Source: Saussurea involucrata (lineage: Eukaryota > Streptophyta > Magnoliopsida > Asterales > Asteraceae). Taken from it: a DNA stretch of 64,000 nt. The translations under genes and the position numbers were made by a program. This document shows, one piece after another, positions 1 through 12,200 of this stretch. The DNA lies in the NCBI GenBank assembly GCA_033807775.1, contig CM066326.1, positions 89,194,873-89,258,872 on the forward strand, in the 5' to 3' direction. The notes beneath the pieces were generated by a model that ran no database searches, was not told the DNA's origin, and was given only the letters and a program-made list of their open reading frames with translations. Position 1 is the first letter of the stretch, and each line of letters opens with the position of its first letter.

Positions 1-176
1 GGCATTCGGGTCATCGGGTGGGCAATCTCGAGTCCAGACCGAATAACTTACAGTGGCCCACTTCTCATGGCCCAAATCCGACAAAGTATTTGACCCGTTC
101 ACCGTAAGTCGGCTCCTTTTTCAGACAAATCCCACCTCCTGAAACTGAAGCTCCATATTGCTTTCTGTAACCATCA
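1..176 (+). other. Upstream region / probable 5' UTR of the lipase gene
   Basis: No convincing coding region lies here. The stretch precedes the first plausible ATG of the lipase gene at 177. A small open frame on the opposite strand (65-247) overlaps the proposed first exon; it has no upstream exon or family match I recognise, so I do not call it. No clear TATA box is visible, and the promoter probably lies outside the window. Confidence 0.3.
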
Positions 177-219
177 ATGGCCGCTAGCAAATTCATGAAG
201 CGCTTGTTGCTTAACATAG
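177..219 (+). CDS. Lipase exon 1 (tentative)
   Basis: The ATG at 177-179 opens 14 codons reading MAASKFMKRLLLNI plus one base, ending at a GT donor (220). The short basic-hydrophobic start could be a signal anchor. I choose it because its phase fits the acceptor at 392-393. Confidence 0.4.
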
Positions 220-3200
220 GTACACATTTCTTCTCATTTTTGCTCATATATTTGTACTATTACTAGTTTCTTAACGGTCTGATGATTTTCATTATGAACC
301 CTATGCGTTTGTTGATTGGATTCTGCTTTAAATTGCATTGTATGAGTCGTTGATTTATAATTATTTTGATGATTTTTCTTCATACGGATGAGGTGCGGTT
401 TATGATGAATTTTACGGTAATGGTTTCGAGCTAGTGATTGATCCAATTGCGCCCTTCGTCCAAAATTTAAGTTCGAGATGTAAGTATCTGAGAACTGTTA
501 TGAGTATCTTGTTCAAAAGGAATGACTGCAAATTGTGATCAAACATCTTCTGAATATGATTTTTATAATTGAAGTTGTTTTGTATAATGTAAAGTTTGAT
601 GAAAGAGCAATTTGAATAAAACATATTGGTTTGGTTTACTGAAGTTGATTATTATGAACAATTTTGTTTGTTTGTTTTTTGAAATTGAAAGTGATGTTCC
701 AATTAAAACACACAAGTAACAGAAAAATACAAAAGGAAGATCTATAGCAGCCACCATCATTCCATCAAACTTACCACAAATTGTTCTGTAGAAAAAAGCA
801 TGTGAGTTAAGATACATTCTATCTTTGAAAAAAAAGCAAAAATGGTGAGTTTGAGGGTAAACTAGTAATTGCCATGATGTCTTGGATTTTTTCTTTAGAT
901 ACAAATATTTACTTGGAAGTCTTGAACCAAAGATGCTGCAATGATTCATGAAAGTTGGAAATGAAGGAATTATTTTCTTGTTTCACTCTGTTGCGAAGGA
1001 CTAAATTGATTTTAGGCTCATATTTTGATTTTGTAATTTGTTCAGTCTCATTCCATGTTGGTGATGCAGATTTGAGTTTAAATTTGATAAGGAAAAGGGA
1101 ATTATATCATCGGTATGTATATAATGCACTCAGCCGTTATCAATCACAATGGTCAAAGGTAGAAAATCCTAACACCAAGGATGCAAAGGATGCAACTGTA
1201 TTACCTATATCTCAACAAGACAACCAAATGGAGTCTAGCTCCGGGCTTAGCAAATACAGTTCTGATGAAGATGATGCAACCAACAACAAGTGGAAGTTAG
1301 AGCTTGATTGGCTCACAAAAGCACTTGAACCAGCTCTGCAATTGTGTAGGTGGCCTCTGCCAACAGGTTTGTTATTTTTGTATGTGTCTCTGCCGTAGTT
1401 TGGTTTCTATCTAAGGGTCTGTTTGTTAGCAGCTTAACGAGCTTAATGGGACTTACAACTTATTCAATCAGCTATGTTTGGTAGTGGCTTAATGATATAG
1501 AGAGTGACTTATTCAGTAAGCTTTTAGGGGGGAGCTTTGTTGTCCCTAATCGTTTGATTCACAAACACACAAGAATTTACTGAAAAATAATCGTACATTA
1601 AGATTGAATAAACTGTTTACATACACTTGTTTATATAGACATAAAACCTAACCATCGTGACTGTTCAGAATTATTGTGAACTTTACCAACAGTCATGTCT
1701 ATTCCTAACTAACTTCCCATAACCGACTATTCCAGTTATTAACTTTATTATTGACACACTAAGCCCTTTGGCTTATACACATATCTGAGCAATGAACGGG
1801 ATTAGGTCCACATTCTCCCCCTTAATCTCGATCGTTGCTTCGTCCTAGATCTTGAACCCCGAGCATCTGTCGCATAGTGACAAACTTCAGCCTTGGCAAA
1901 GCTTTAGTCAATATATCTGCCCTTTGTAGTTCGCCACTGACGTGTTCCACATTGATGTGTCCATTCTCTACACATTCACGAATGAAATGGTAACGAATGT
2001 CGATGTGCTTACTTCTTCCATGAAAAACTGGGTTTTTGACGAGTGCTATTGCTGAAACGTTATCAACCCTCAGTGTTATTCTTTCCTCCTTCCAACCCGT
2101 TATTTCACTAAGTAGTCGCTTTAACCATAAAGCCTGACATGCTGCTCCAGTAGCTGCCATGAATTCTGATTCACATGATGAGAGTGCTACTGTTGGTTGC
2201 TTCTGAGTACACCAGGTAATAGGTGATTCTCCAAAATAGAATACTATTCCAGTAGTTCCTTTTCCTTGATCAGTATTGATTCCATAACTACTGTCGCTAT
2301 AACCTGTTATCTTGCAGCCGCCGTCTCTTTTGTATATAATACCATGCTCCTTGGTTCCTTTGATGTATCGGATTACTTGCTTTATTGCCTTTAAATGATG
2401 ATCCTTTGGTTCTTGCATAAATCTGCTGAGTAATCCGACTGAGTAACTTAGATCTGGTCTAGTGTGTAGTAGATACCTGAGACATCCAATTAAACTTCTG
2501 TAATAAGTTGCGTCAACTGGGTTCCCATCTTCCGCCTTGACCAACTTTGTTCCCGGGTCCATAGGTATCTTTGTGTCATTACTTTCCATCATACTTGCAT
2601 CTTTCAAGATCTTGTTGATGTAACCTGTTTGCTTGATTGTAATCTCTCCTCCTTTCTGAGTAACTTCTATCCCGAGGTAATAAGCCAGCAATCCTAGATC
2701 GCTCATTTCAAATTTGTCTTCCATCTGGGATTTGAACAAGTCTATTTCCTTCCTTGGAGTGCCCGTGACTATCAAGTCATCCACATAAACTCCAACTATC
2801 AGTGTGGAAGTCTTACTTCTCTTTGTGTAAACCGCTTGTTCGAGATTACATTTCTTGAAGTCCAATGACTTTAAGGTTTGATCAAGTTTCACATTCCAAG
2901 CTCGTGGTGCTTGCCTTAAACCATACAATGCTTTTGCGAGCTTGTAAACCTTTCCTGTACTTCCTGGTTGTATGAAACCTTCAGGTTGTGCAACGTAGAC
3001 TTCTTCCTTTAATTCCCCATGTAAAAATGCTGATTTGACATCCAAATGATGTACTTGCCATCCATGGTATGCAGCCAGTGCTAAAATCAAACGAACTGTC
3101 TCAATGCGTGCAACTGGTGCAAATACTTCGTCGAAGTCTATTCCTTGTTCCTGCACATATCCTTTTGCTACTAACCTTGCTTTGTATTTGATGATTTTTC

Positions 3201-6200
3201 CTTTTGCATCCTTCTTGGCCTTAAATACCCACTTGAGTCCTATTGCCTTATGATTTGTAGGCAAAGTAGTAAGAGTCCATGTGTTATTCCTGTTAATTGA
3301 ATCCAGTTCAACTTCCATGGCCTCGATCCATTTCTTATCTGTTGATGCCTCCCTATAGTTACGTGGTTCTTCTTCCGTAAGTAGCAGACTTTCAGTTTCA
3401 ACTACACGTGCATTTGCATATATTGCATTCAAGTCTTTAAAACCTCGTACTGGTGTATCATCAAATCTTTCTTCTGAGTTTCTCAATGAACTAATAGTAG
3501 CTTGTTCTTCCTCTGAGTGTGGGTTGTAAGTATATGTCTGTGGGGTAACTGGAGAGTCTGGAGCAGTAATTGGTTCCTGTTCCTGATAAGCATCTTCATT
3601 GCTTTCCGAGTTGATTGATGTAGTATTTCCATCATCGATTCCTCTAACCACAAAACTTGTCCATTCCAAGTTTTGTGTCCTTATTTCCTCTCTGTTGTTA
3701 TCCCATTTCCATGGTTTTGTTTCCATAAACTTAACATCCCTGCTTATATGTATTTTCCCCTTTTCTGGATCATATAATCTGTATGCTTTTGATCCTTCCT
3801 CTATTCCTAAGTAAATCATGGGAACACTTCTATCATCAAGTTTTTGCAAATGAGGTATTGTTACCTTGGCATAAGCTGTGCACCCAAATATCCTTAGTTT
3901 TTCCAGATTTGGTTTTCTGTTGTAGAGTGCCTCATATGGAGTCTTATCCACCAGGGCTCTTGTAGGTACCCTGTTCAGTATGTATACGGCGTGTCTGACT
4001 GCTTCCGCCCAAAAGTTATGTGGCAACTTCATTGCTTTCATCATACTTCTAGTAGTAGATAGCACTGTTCTATTTCTTCTTTCAACAACTCCGTTTTGTT
4101 GTGGTGAGTAAGGTGCTGTCAGTTGCCGTACTATTCCGTTTTCCTTACAGTACTTTGTGAATTCATTTGATGTGAACTCACCTCCTCTATCTGTTCTCAG
4201 CATCCTTAATTTTGTCCTCATTTCTGTTTCAATCTTCTGTCTGAATTCCTTGAAGGTGTCGAATGCTTGATCTTTCGATGTCAGAAAGTAGGCCCACATG
4301 AAACGTGTACAGTCGTCCACTAACAAGAAAATGTATTGCTTCCCGGAGTGTGTGGTTGGGCTTATAGGGCCACAGAGATCTCCATATACTAGATCCAGGG
4401 GTTTCTTTGATCTGAATTTAGCTTGAATTGGGAATGGAGTCCTACTGTGTTTTCCTAGTAAGCAGGCATCACAAATCTGTCCTGCATGATTTATTCTTGG
4501 TATTCCTTCCACTAGATTCTTTCTTGTCATATTATTGATGTCCTCAAAGTTTAGATGACCTAATCTAGCGTGCCACAACCATGCTTGGCTATCTACATTT
4601 GCTAGGAGACATATGGGTGTCCCAATTTGCAGTCTGATGCTGTAAAGTCTATTCTTTGATCTTTCAATCTTCATCAGCAGCCTCTTATTCTTGTCATGTA
4701 AAGTCAGTTGGTTTCCTTCCATGACGACTTTACACCCAATCTCCGTGAGTTGTCCTAAACTCAGTATGTTGCTCTTGAGGTTTGGAATGTAGTAAACTTC
4801 CGTTATAACCTTCTGTTCGTGATTCCTACATCCTAATAATATAGAACCTCTTCCTTTTATTTCTACATACGATCCATCTCCAAAACGAACACGTCCTGTT
4901 ATCCTTTCATCAATATCCTTGAAGTGACTCTTAGTCCCCGTCATGTGGTTGCTTGCACCATTATCTAAATACCAGATGCTTTCATCTGTTGCGGCATACT
5001 TTCCGGGTTGAAATTGTCCTTCATTTAACAGTACTTCTTCATGTTCAGTTTTGTGTGTTGCCATTAATAATGATGGTTCTTCGTCTTCTTGGATAAGGTT
5101 TGATTGTTCCTGCGTTGTCGGCAGTTGATTGCATTGCAGTCCTTTCTGTAATGTCCAAATTTCCTGCATTTGTGACATTGTACTTTGCTCATGTCACTCA
5201 CTTGCTTATTCCACTTTGTGTTTGTTCTTGCCCTGTGAGTTGAGCCTTCCTCTTTCGAGCCGTGTTTATTTCTGTTGCTTTGCCAGTTTCCTCGTGAAGA
5301 GTTGAATCTATCACGTCCGCGATTACCGAATCGTCTTCCTCTTCCAGAGTGTTCGCCTTGTGCGAATAATAAGTTTTCCTGGCTTTCTCCGCGTCCGCCT
5401 TTCCTGAGTTTTATTCTTTCCTCATAGGCTTTCAATTTTCCAATGATCTCGTCTAAGGTAACCTCGTCTAGATCAGAGTTTTGTTCTATGGATGCCACAA
5501 TTTGGATGAACCGATCTGGCATCGAATCCAGAAGTTTTCGTACCAGTAACGGTTGGTCCAAAGTTTTTCCTAATTCTTTTGCCTTGGTGGCATAGCCGTT
5601 TAGTTTAGCGGTAAATGCATCCAACGTATCGTCCTCCTTCATTAGGAGTGTTTGAAATCCAATCATTAAAGATTGTAATCGTGCCTTCTGCACTTTATCT
5701 ACTCCGACATGTCTTTTCTCTGATACCAATTGTTGGAATCGCTCAGATCATCGATTCCATTCAGGTTTGAAAATCCAGTCGATCTCCTCATACTTCTGTC
5801 TCAATCTTCCTGATTTGCACAGGGCTGTTCGTGTGTGTGTAGAAGAAAGAAAACAGGGAACAAAAGTAATATACAAACTGATGATTTATTCATAAATGTT
5901 TAACACATATATATACATTACGAAGAGGTGTCATGTGAACCATCACAATGGTTCACAACTGGCGCCAAAATAACTGCCTTTGCAGTTAATTAAATACCTA
6001 TTTTCCATACTTATTTACATAATAATAATAATAATATAATACGTAACACTAAACTAAGGCTTATAATTTTGGATTAAATCATTAATTTCTAACATGCCCC
6101 CTTAATGATTTAATCGAAAATTCTTATTCTTGATCAGTCTATGGTGATGAGATCATCATCTTCTTCCTTGCAACAGTCAGCTTCTTTCACGGATTCTTCC

Positions 6201-9200
6201 ATGCTGGTATCTTCAACCCCTCCGGGTAAGTCTTCTCCTTTTGGTAGTCCTATAGCCCCACTCTTTCCTGCACCTGCATCCATTTCTGCCTCTGGTGCTG
6301 CACCCTTGCTATCTCCTGCAATTCGTGCTAACTCAACCTTCGAGTGTCTCTTGGCTATCTCATAGTAAGCCTCCAAAAGTCCAAGGTGTGTCATGTACAC
6401 CTTCTTGATACCTCCTGCATAATAACTTGAAAAACCCAAAGCTTTTGCTACATCTTCCCACTTGTCTTTTGTAGTCACATACACATGTCCTCCAAAGCCT
6501 TGTACCGTTAAATAAACGTCCAACAAACATATTTCGACTCCATGTATTTCAACCGGAGTAACCCTTTCTTCACAATTCAAGTAGTCTTTATAAAACCACT
6601 CTACTAATTTTTCAAAATGCTTCTTAACGAGATCCTTACAATCTTCCTTGATCTCGTCTTCACTGACCATCTTCATAAAACCTATCACGCTCTCAAATTC
6701 ACCTTTTGTTGGCATCTTTCCAACCCTTTTACCATTTAAAATCTCCTCTCTTGATAATTCATCATATGAATTGTAATACTTAAATACTTCATTGATTGCC
6801 TTCTCTTGTATGCAATCTAATTGGTGTAAGTCTTCGTTCTTGCACATCCAGTCCGTATTACTATCACTATCACTGATCTCCTCTTCATCTTTATCATACT
6901 CCCCCTCAAAAGCTCTCTCTAGAATGGCTTTCGTGTTTTGGAATCTCACCCTAAATCCTTGCACAATTAATTGTTGAAGGCTCAACACATTTAGTGCACA
7001 ATTAGGCACTAAATAAACGCCCGCTATTAGATAGTTTCTTGCCTCGGTTGCCACAACAACTTCACCAAAACCTTCAACTTTAATTCCCATACTACTTGTG
7101 CCAATAGAGCCTTTCTTGAAATGCTTAAACAAACTTATATCTGCTGTCATATGGCGTGGATACTCATCTGACACATACCAGATCTCGTTCCATCCACGTT
7201 CATCCGACCCGACTACGGTCCAATTCGGTGTAGGTATGATAAACTTATCACAAGGGGTCCTTGTTATCTTCTTCGATTTTACACGGCCTCCTAATTCTTG
7301 TGAATTCCTCTCCTTAAAATAAAATCTTCTATTCATGTTTGGACAACTCCAATACATGTGTCCCCGAGAAAAACAAAGGTAGCACCGTGCTTTCTTCATT
7401 TTTCTACTCAAGAACAACGAGGGCTGCGGTTTACTTACCGAGAGATCGGTTTCACGAAGGTTCAAACGATCCAGTTTCTTTAAGACTTCTTTCCTTCGTA
7501 GATGCCACAGTTTCCTTCTGAATTGATCGCTGTCCTTTGCATCGTAATCACGAGTTTCTTCAATCCTACAATTTTCGGTTTCACCATCATTACTTCCCAC
7601 AGATCGGCCCAACCTTGGGCTCTGATACCAATTGTTGTCCCTAATCGTTTGATTCACAAACACACAAGAATTTACTGAAAAATAATCGTACATTAAGATT
7701 GAATAAACTGTTTACATACACTTGTTTATATAGACATAAAACCTAACCATCGTGACTGTTCAGAATTATTGTGAACTTTACCAACAGTCATGTCTATTCC
7801 TAACTAACTTCCCATAACCGACTATTCCAGTTATTAACTTTATTATTGACACACTAAGCCCTTTGGCTTATACACATATCTGAGCAATGAACGGGATTAG
7901 GTCCACAAGCTTTATGCAGAAAGCACTTCTTCCATCTATGAAAAAAACCCTCCCAACAAAAACCTCCCTAATCTATACAGACAAATTAATCCACACAGAC
8001 AACTTTATTATACAGGACTTGATAGAAAACCAACCAAACAGCCCCTAACCGTTCCATCTCCAACATTTTTTTTTGCTTTACAACTATGGATATCAATATC
8101 ACATATGTCTGTACAGTTGATTGGACCAAGGTGCTTTGTATATATTTCATTTATTAAGAGCTTAAGAGGTTGTTCTGGCGACCATTATAATTCTACAAGT
8201 CACTGAATTAGAACACATTATGGCCTTGTTTGTTTTTTAGAAAAAAACTCTTATTAGCCTCTTATGTCTGATTCATTAAGAGGTAGGGCCATTCTGACTG
8301 TTTGGCTTTTCTAAATTTTAAGAGTCTCTTATGTCTTATCATCCTCTTATATGGTAAGAGGTAAACCAACATCTTATTTGCACCTCTTATTGTTCTCAAT
8401 GGATTCACCTAAATAGATCCTTTCTCTCAATGGATTCACTTGGATTATAATAAAATCCATTTTACTATAATTAGGTGACTTTCAAATTTAAATTTATATA
8501 ATTTAAATATATTATTATCGATTAAACGTATTCTTTTAAATGAATGCTAATTTTATAAATTAGATGTAAATTTCGTAATGATGCATAAACATGTGAAATT
8601 GTATAATTATATATATATAAATTCAACACTATAATATTATAATGGGTCAGATACATAATTTAAACAAATTCAGACATTTATCAGTTATAAAAACAAACAG
8701 TCTTGTTGATTCAGATTTCAGACTTCAGGACCACCTTACAGTTGCTAATTCTTTCTTATATTTCACAGGAAATGGAAATGGCAACAAAACTCCACCTAGT
8801 AGTCGGTCACTTGCAGAAATCCTTGCAAGCATTCAACGGAGTAAACTTGGAGTCCAAGATTGGAGCTTGAGTGATCTTACAATAGGTTTATACCTTATTT
8901 ACCTTCAACAAGCATCCACAAATCCATTTGAAGATGTTAAAGGTGTAAAGATTTCCTCTGACACAGTGGTAATTAATTGGAACCTTGCAATTTACCGAAC
9001 TATATGCCAACATCCGAGTCGATTTGAAGTAGGGGTGTTATTCGGTCGGTTAAACGGGTTTTCGGTTTATTTGGTTCGGGTTAATCGGTTTTCAAAAGGT
9101 TCGGTTTATTTGGTTTTCGGGTTATTCGGTTCAGTAACTGGTTAAACCGAATAAGGATTTATAATTTTTCGTGGGACACCTGCTCGAATAATTTTCTCAA

Positions 9201-12200
9201 ATTAATTGTCCGTTGCTTTTAATATATAATTGTATTATACAATAATACTCAACAGTTGATTTATATGAAGTAAAAAATACCATCTATCAACCAATATTTA
9301 CCAAATGACATTTTTTTTTCAATTCGACGTTGTAAATCAAGCAAAAAAACGCAATCTAATAAAAAAATTTATCTACTATCAATAAAAAATATTATATAGC
9401 AATAAATATGTAAAGTAATAATAGTATAACATGTATTTTGTTTATTTTTTTATAAACATGAAATATATAAAATAATAGTAGAATCTGTTATTCAGTTTAA
9501 CCGAATTAGGCAAAAGTTAACCAAAAACGAACCGAATAAGGATTCTTATTCGGTAAACCGAACCGTTTAACCCGAAAACCGAATAACCCGAAACCGTTTA
9601 ACCCAAATTTCATTCGGTTCCGGTGGGTTATTTGGTTTCGGTAATTTTTGACACCCCTAATTTGAAGACTAGAACACCTTTTCAAGCTGTGGGTTGGGTT
9701 CTAGTGAGAAGTCGAGGTTAACGCGAGAAGCGTTAGAAGTGGTTATCAACCGTTGGATGAGAAATAGACGCACATTACGATGAGATGCACCGAGATGCAC
9801 CGGATCAATTCCCTTCTAAGGCGCAATTCATGGGAGGGCATTTGATTAAAAACGGTCAACGGTTCAGATCCACTTCTCACGTATCTCACGTTAACCTCGA
9901 CTTCTCACACGATCCTTTGCCTTCAAGCAGTTCCCTGCACATCATTCTTACTCGATCTTTACTTTCTGTAGGTCCAAGATCTTATATACCATGTAGAACT
10001 AGCAAAGGGGGCATATAGGGATAGCGCCGCTAGCCTGGCTAAAAACAGCATGCTTCGAGAAAGCAACATTGTGAAATTTGTGAAAAACTCTAGTATGCTA
10101 CGACCAGGATACTATATCGGGATTGATACTCGCAATAAACTTGTGATTTTCGGAATTCGTGGAACACATACCGTCTATGACCTTATCACTGACATTGTTT
10201 CTTCGAGCGATAAAGAAGTCAATGTTGAAGGCTATTCAACTCATTTTGGCACTGACGAGGCTGCTCGTTGGTTTCTCACTCATGAGTTAGGAACCATTAA
10301 GAAGTACCTCGAGAAGCACGAGGTGTGAATTCTTCCTTCTTTTATTTATTTATTTATTGATAATGTCAGTTCTTTTTTTGGCTTTGTTTACCTCTAGTTT
10401 CTTCTGGGTGCGTTTGGTATCCAGGACATGACAGAGTAGTTGTTAAGTGTTTGGTAATAGGATAGAACATATAAAATGTCCAATTTACCCCTAATGAGTT
10501 GTTTATATCTTTTATATATTTTGATTACTTTATGTAATTTATTAAATTATAATAATTTTTTTTTATAACAAAAATTTATCATTAGGAAATTTTCGTCAAG
10601 ACGATTAAAAGGACACCAAAATAAAGAATTCATGTACTTTCCAATTTTTATTTTAAACATTTTTTATATTATTAATATTTAATAAATTACATAAATTAAC
10701 CAAAATATAGAAACCGTATAAAAATAATATTTTGAGGACAATAAGTGAAAGTTTAAAGAACATAAAATACATAATGAATAAAATGTAAAGAGAGACATAT
10801 TTGATGTTCTAGAAGATAATTAGGTTTTATTTTAATGTTATATTAGTAAAATATAGGTCTGTTTCACCTTGTTCCATGGGGTGGGGTGGAACAGGCCTGT
10901 ATGTTCCACATAAAGGTCCTGCCAAATGTGGAGCAAGCAATAATCCCTGTTCTGTCTTGTCCAGTATACCAAACACACCCTTTTTGTACCATGGTAAGGC
11001 TAATCTATCTACAGGGATTTAGGTTAAGGCTGGTGGGCCATTCCCTTGGAGGTGCGATTGCTTCTCTGCTAGCTATAATACTTCGCAAAAAGACGAGGGA
11101 GGAGTTGGGTTTTAGTCCTGAGATTGTTACAGCTGTTGGATATGCCACACCACCTTGTGTTTCTAGAGAGCTTGCGGACAGCTGCTCTGATTTTGTCACG
11201 ACCGTTTGTATGCAGGTTGGTATATTATTTGAGCATTCATCTTATGAACACTTACTGAAGTTTGTGGATTGCTAAGGTGGAGGTTCAAAGTTCAAACGAG
11301 AACACCCCTATTTTACGAAAATGCGAGAACATTTATGGGCCTCCAAATTATTCAACAATAATTAAAATTAAAAGAAAATAATAATCATGTGATTTCGTAT
11401 TTATATGTAATTTTGGTGACATCCTTATCTCTAAAAGCACATAAAGATAATATGCTAACCAGTATCAAATCATTATCACATTGTTATCGCAACAAAATCA
11501 CATAATGAACAGTAGACGTGATCATCACTGAATTTCAATATCACAACATTTTCACATTAGTAGCACTGTAGTACAACAAAAATCACATAATTATTAGATG
11601 ATTATCACATCAACATCACATCATAAAAAGTCTTTAACTTATCAAATCATTATCACATTATTATCACGGCAAAATCAAATCATTATCACATTATTATGAC
11701 ATCATGATCGACAATGAACGCATCAACATAAAAAGTCTCCGATGATGATAACAAAATTTAAGGAATAAGACTAAATCTAGGATAACTATAAAATTATGGA
11801 TAAACACTAATTTATTTTTATTTATTCTAAATTTTAATTACGTGTTATTAATTTGGAGGTCCAGAAGTGTTCTCGCATTTTCGTAAAACAGGGATGGACT
11901 CGGTTGAACCCTTTCCGATTGCTAAAGTATCTATATATGCCAAGTATTGACTTTTTTTATATGTCAATGCCAATTTAAATTTCTGTTTTTTCCACCCTTG
12001 TTTCTTGACATACAGGATGATATAATCCCAAGGCTAAGTGTAGCTACTCTGATGAAATTAAGGAATGAAATTCTTCTGACTGATTGGTAAGTAACATCTG
12101 CCACTAGCGATTTTCTTAATAAAACTTCACGGACATGGCAAATAGCACATCTCTGTTCATAGCGACCTACTTTTGAAACAATCAAGAATACCAACAAACT

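Larger units (their letters stand above)
1538..7907 (-). mobile_element. Chimeric three-LTR Ty1/copia element (element A)
   Basis: Outer 275 bp LTRs at 1538-1812 and 7633-7907 look identical by eye and are flanked by the 5 bp duplication AGCTT (1533-1537, 7908-7912), so this unit integrated as a whole and recently. Order on the minus strand: LTR-A, PBS, CCHC/ARID ORF, PPT, an unrelated 364 bp LTR-B, a second PBS, truncated gag, pol, PPT, LTR-A. It lies antisense in an intron of the lipase gene and inside a MITE. gag lacks its N-terminus and is out of frame with pol, so movement probably needed proteins supplied in trans. Confidence 0.9.
1415..8045. mobile_element. Harbinger/Tourist-like MITE, split by the copia insertion
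   Basis: Left end GGGTCTGTTTGTTAGCAGC at 1415, right end CCAAACAGCCCC at 8045, flanked by TAA on both sides (1412-1414, 8046-8048). Without the copia it is about 255 bp. A second copy in reverse orientation lies at 14208-14786 and shows the uninterrupted internal sequence. TAA target duplications point to PIF/Harbinger. Confidence 0.65.

Noticed and set aside
65..247. 60-codon minus-strand frame with a protein-like look (GASVSGGGICLKKEP)
   Set aside because: No supporting exon, domain or splice site; it overlaps the proposed lipase exon 1 on the other strand. It could be the edge of another gene but cannot be supported here.
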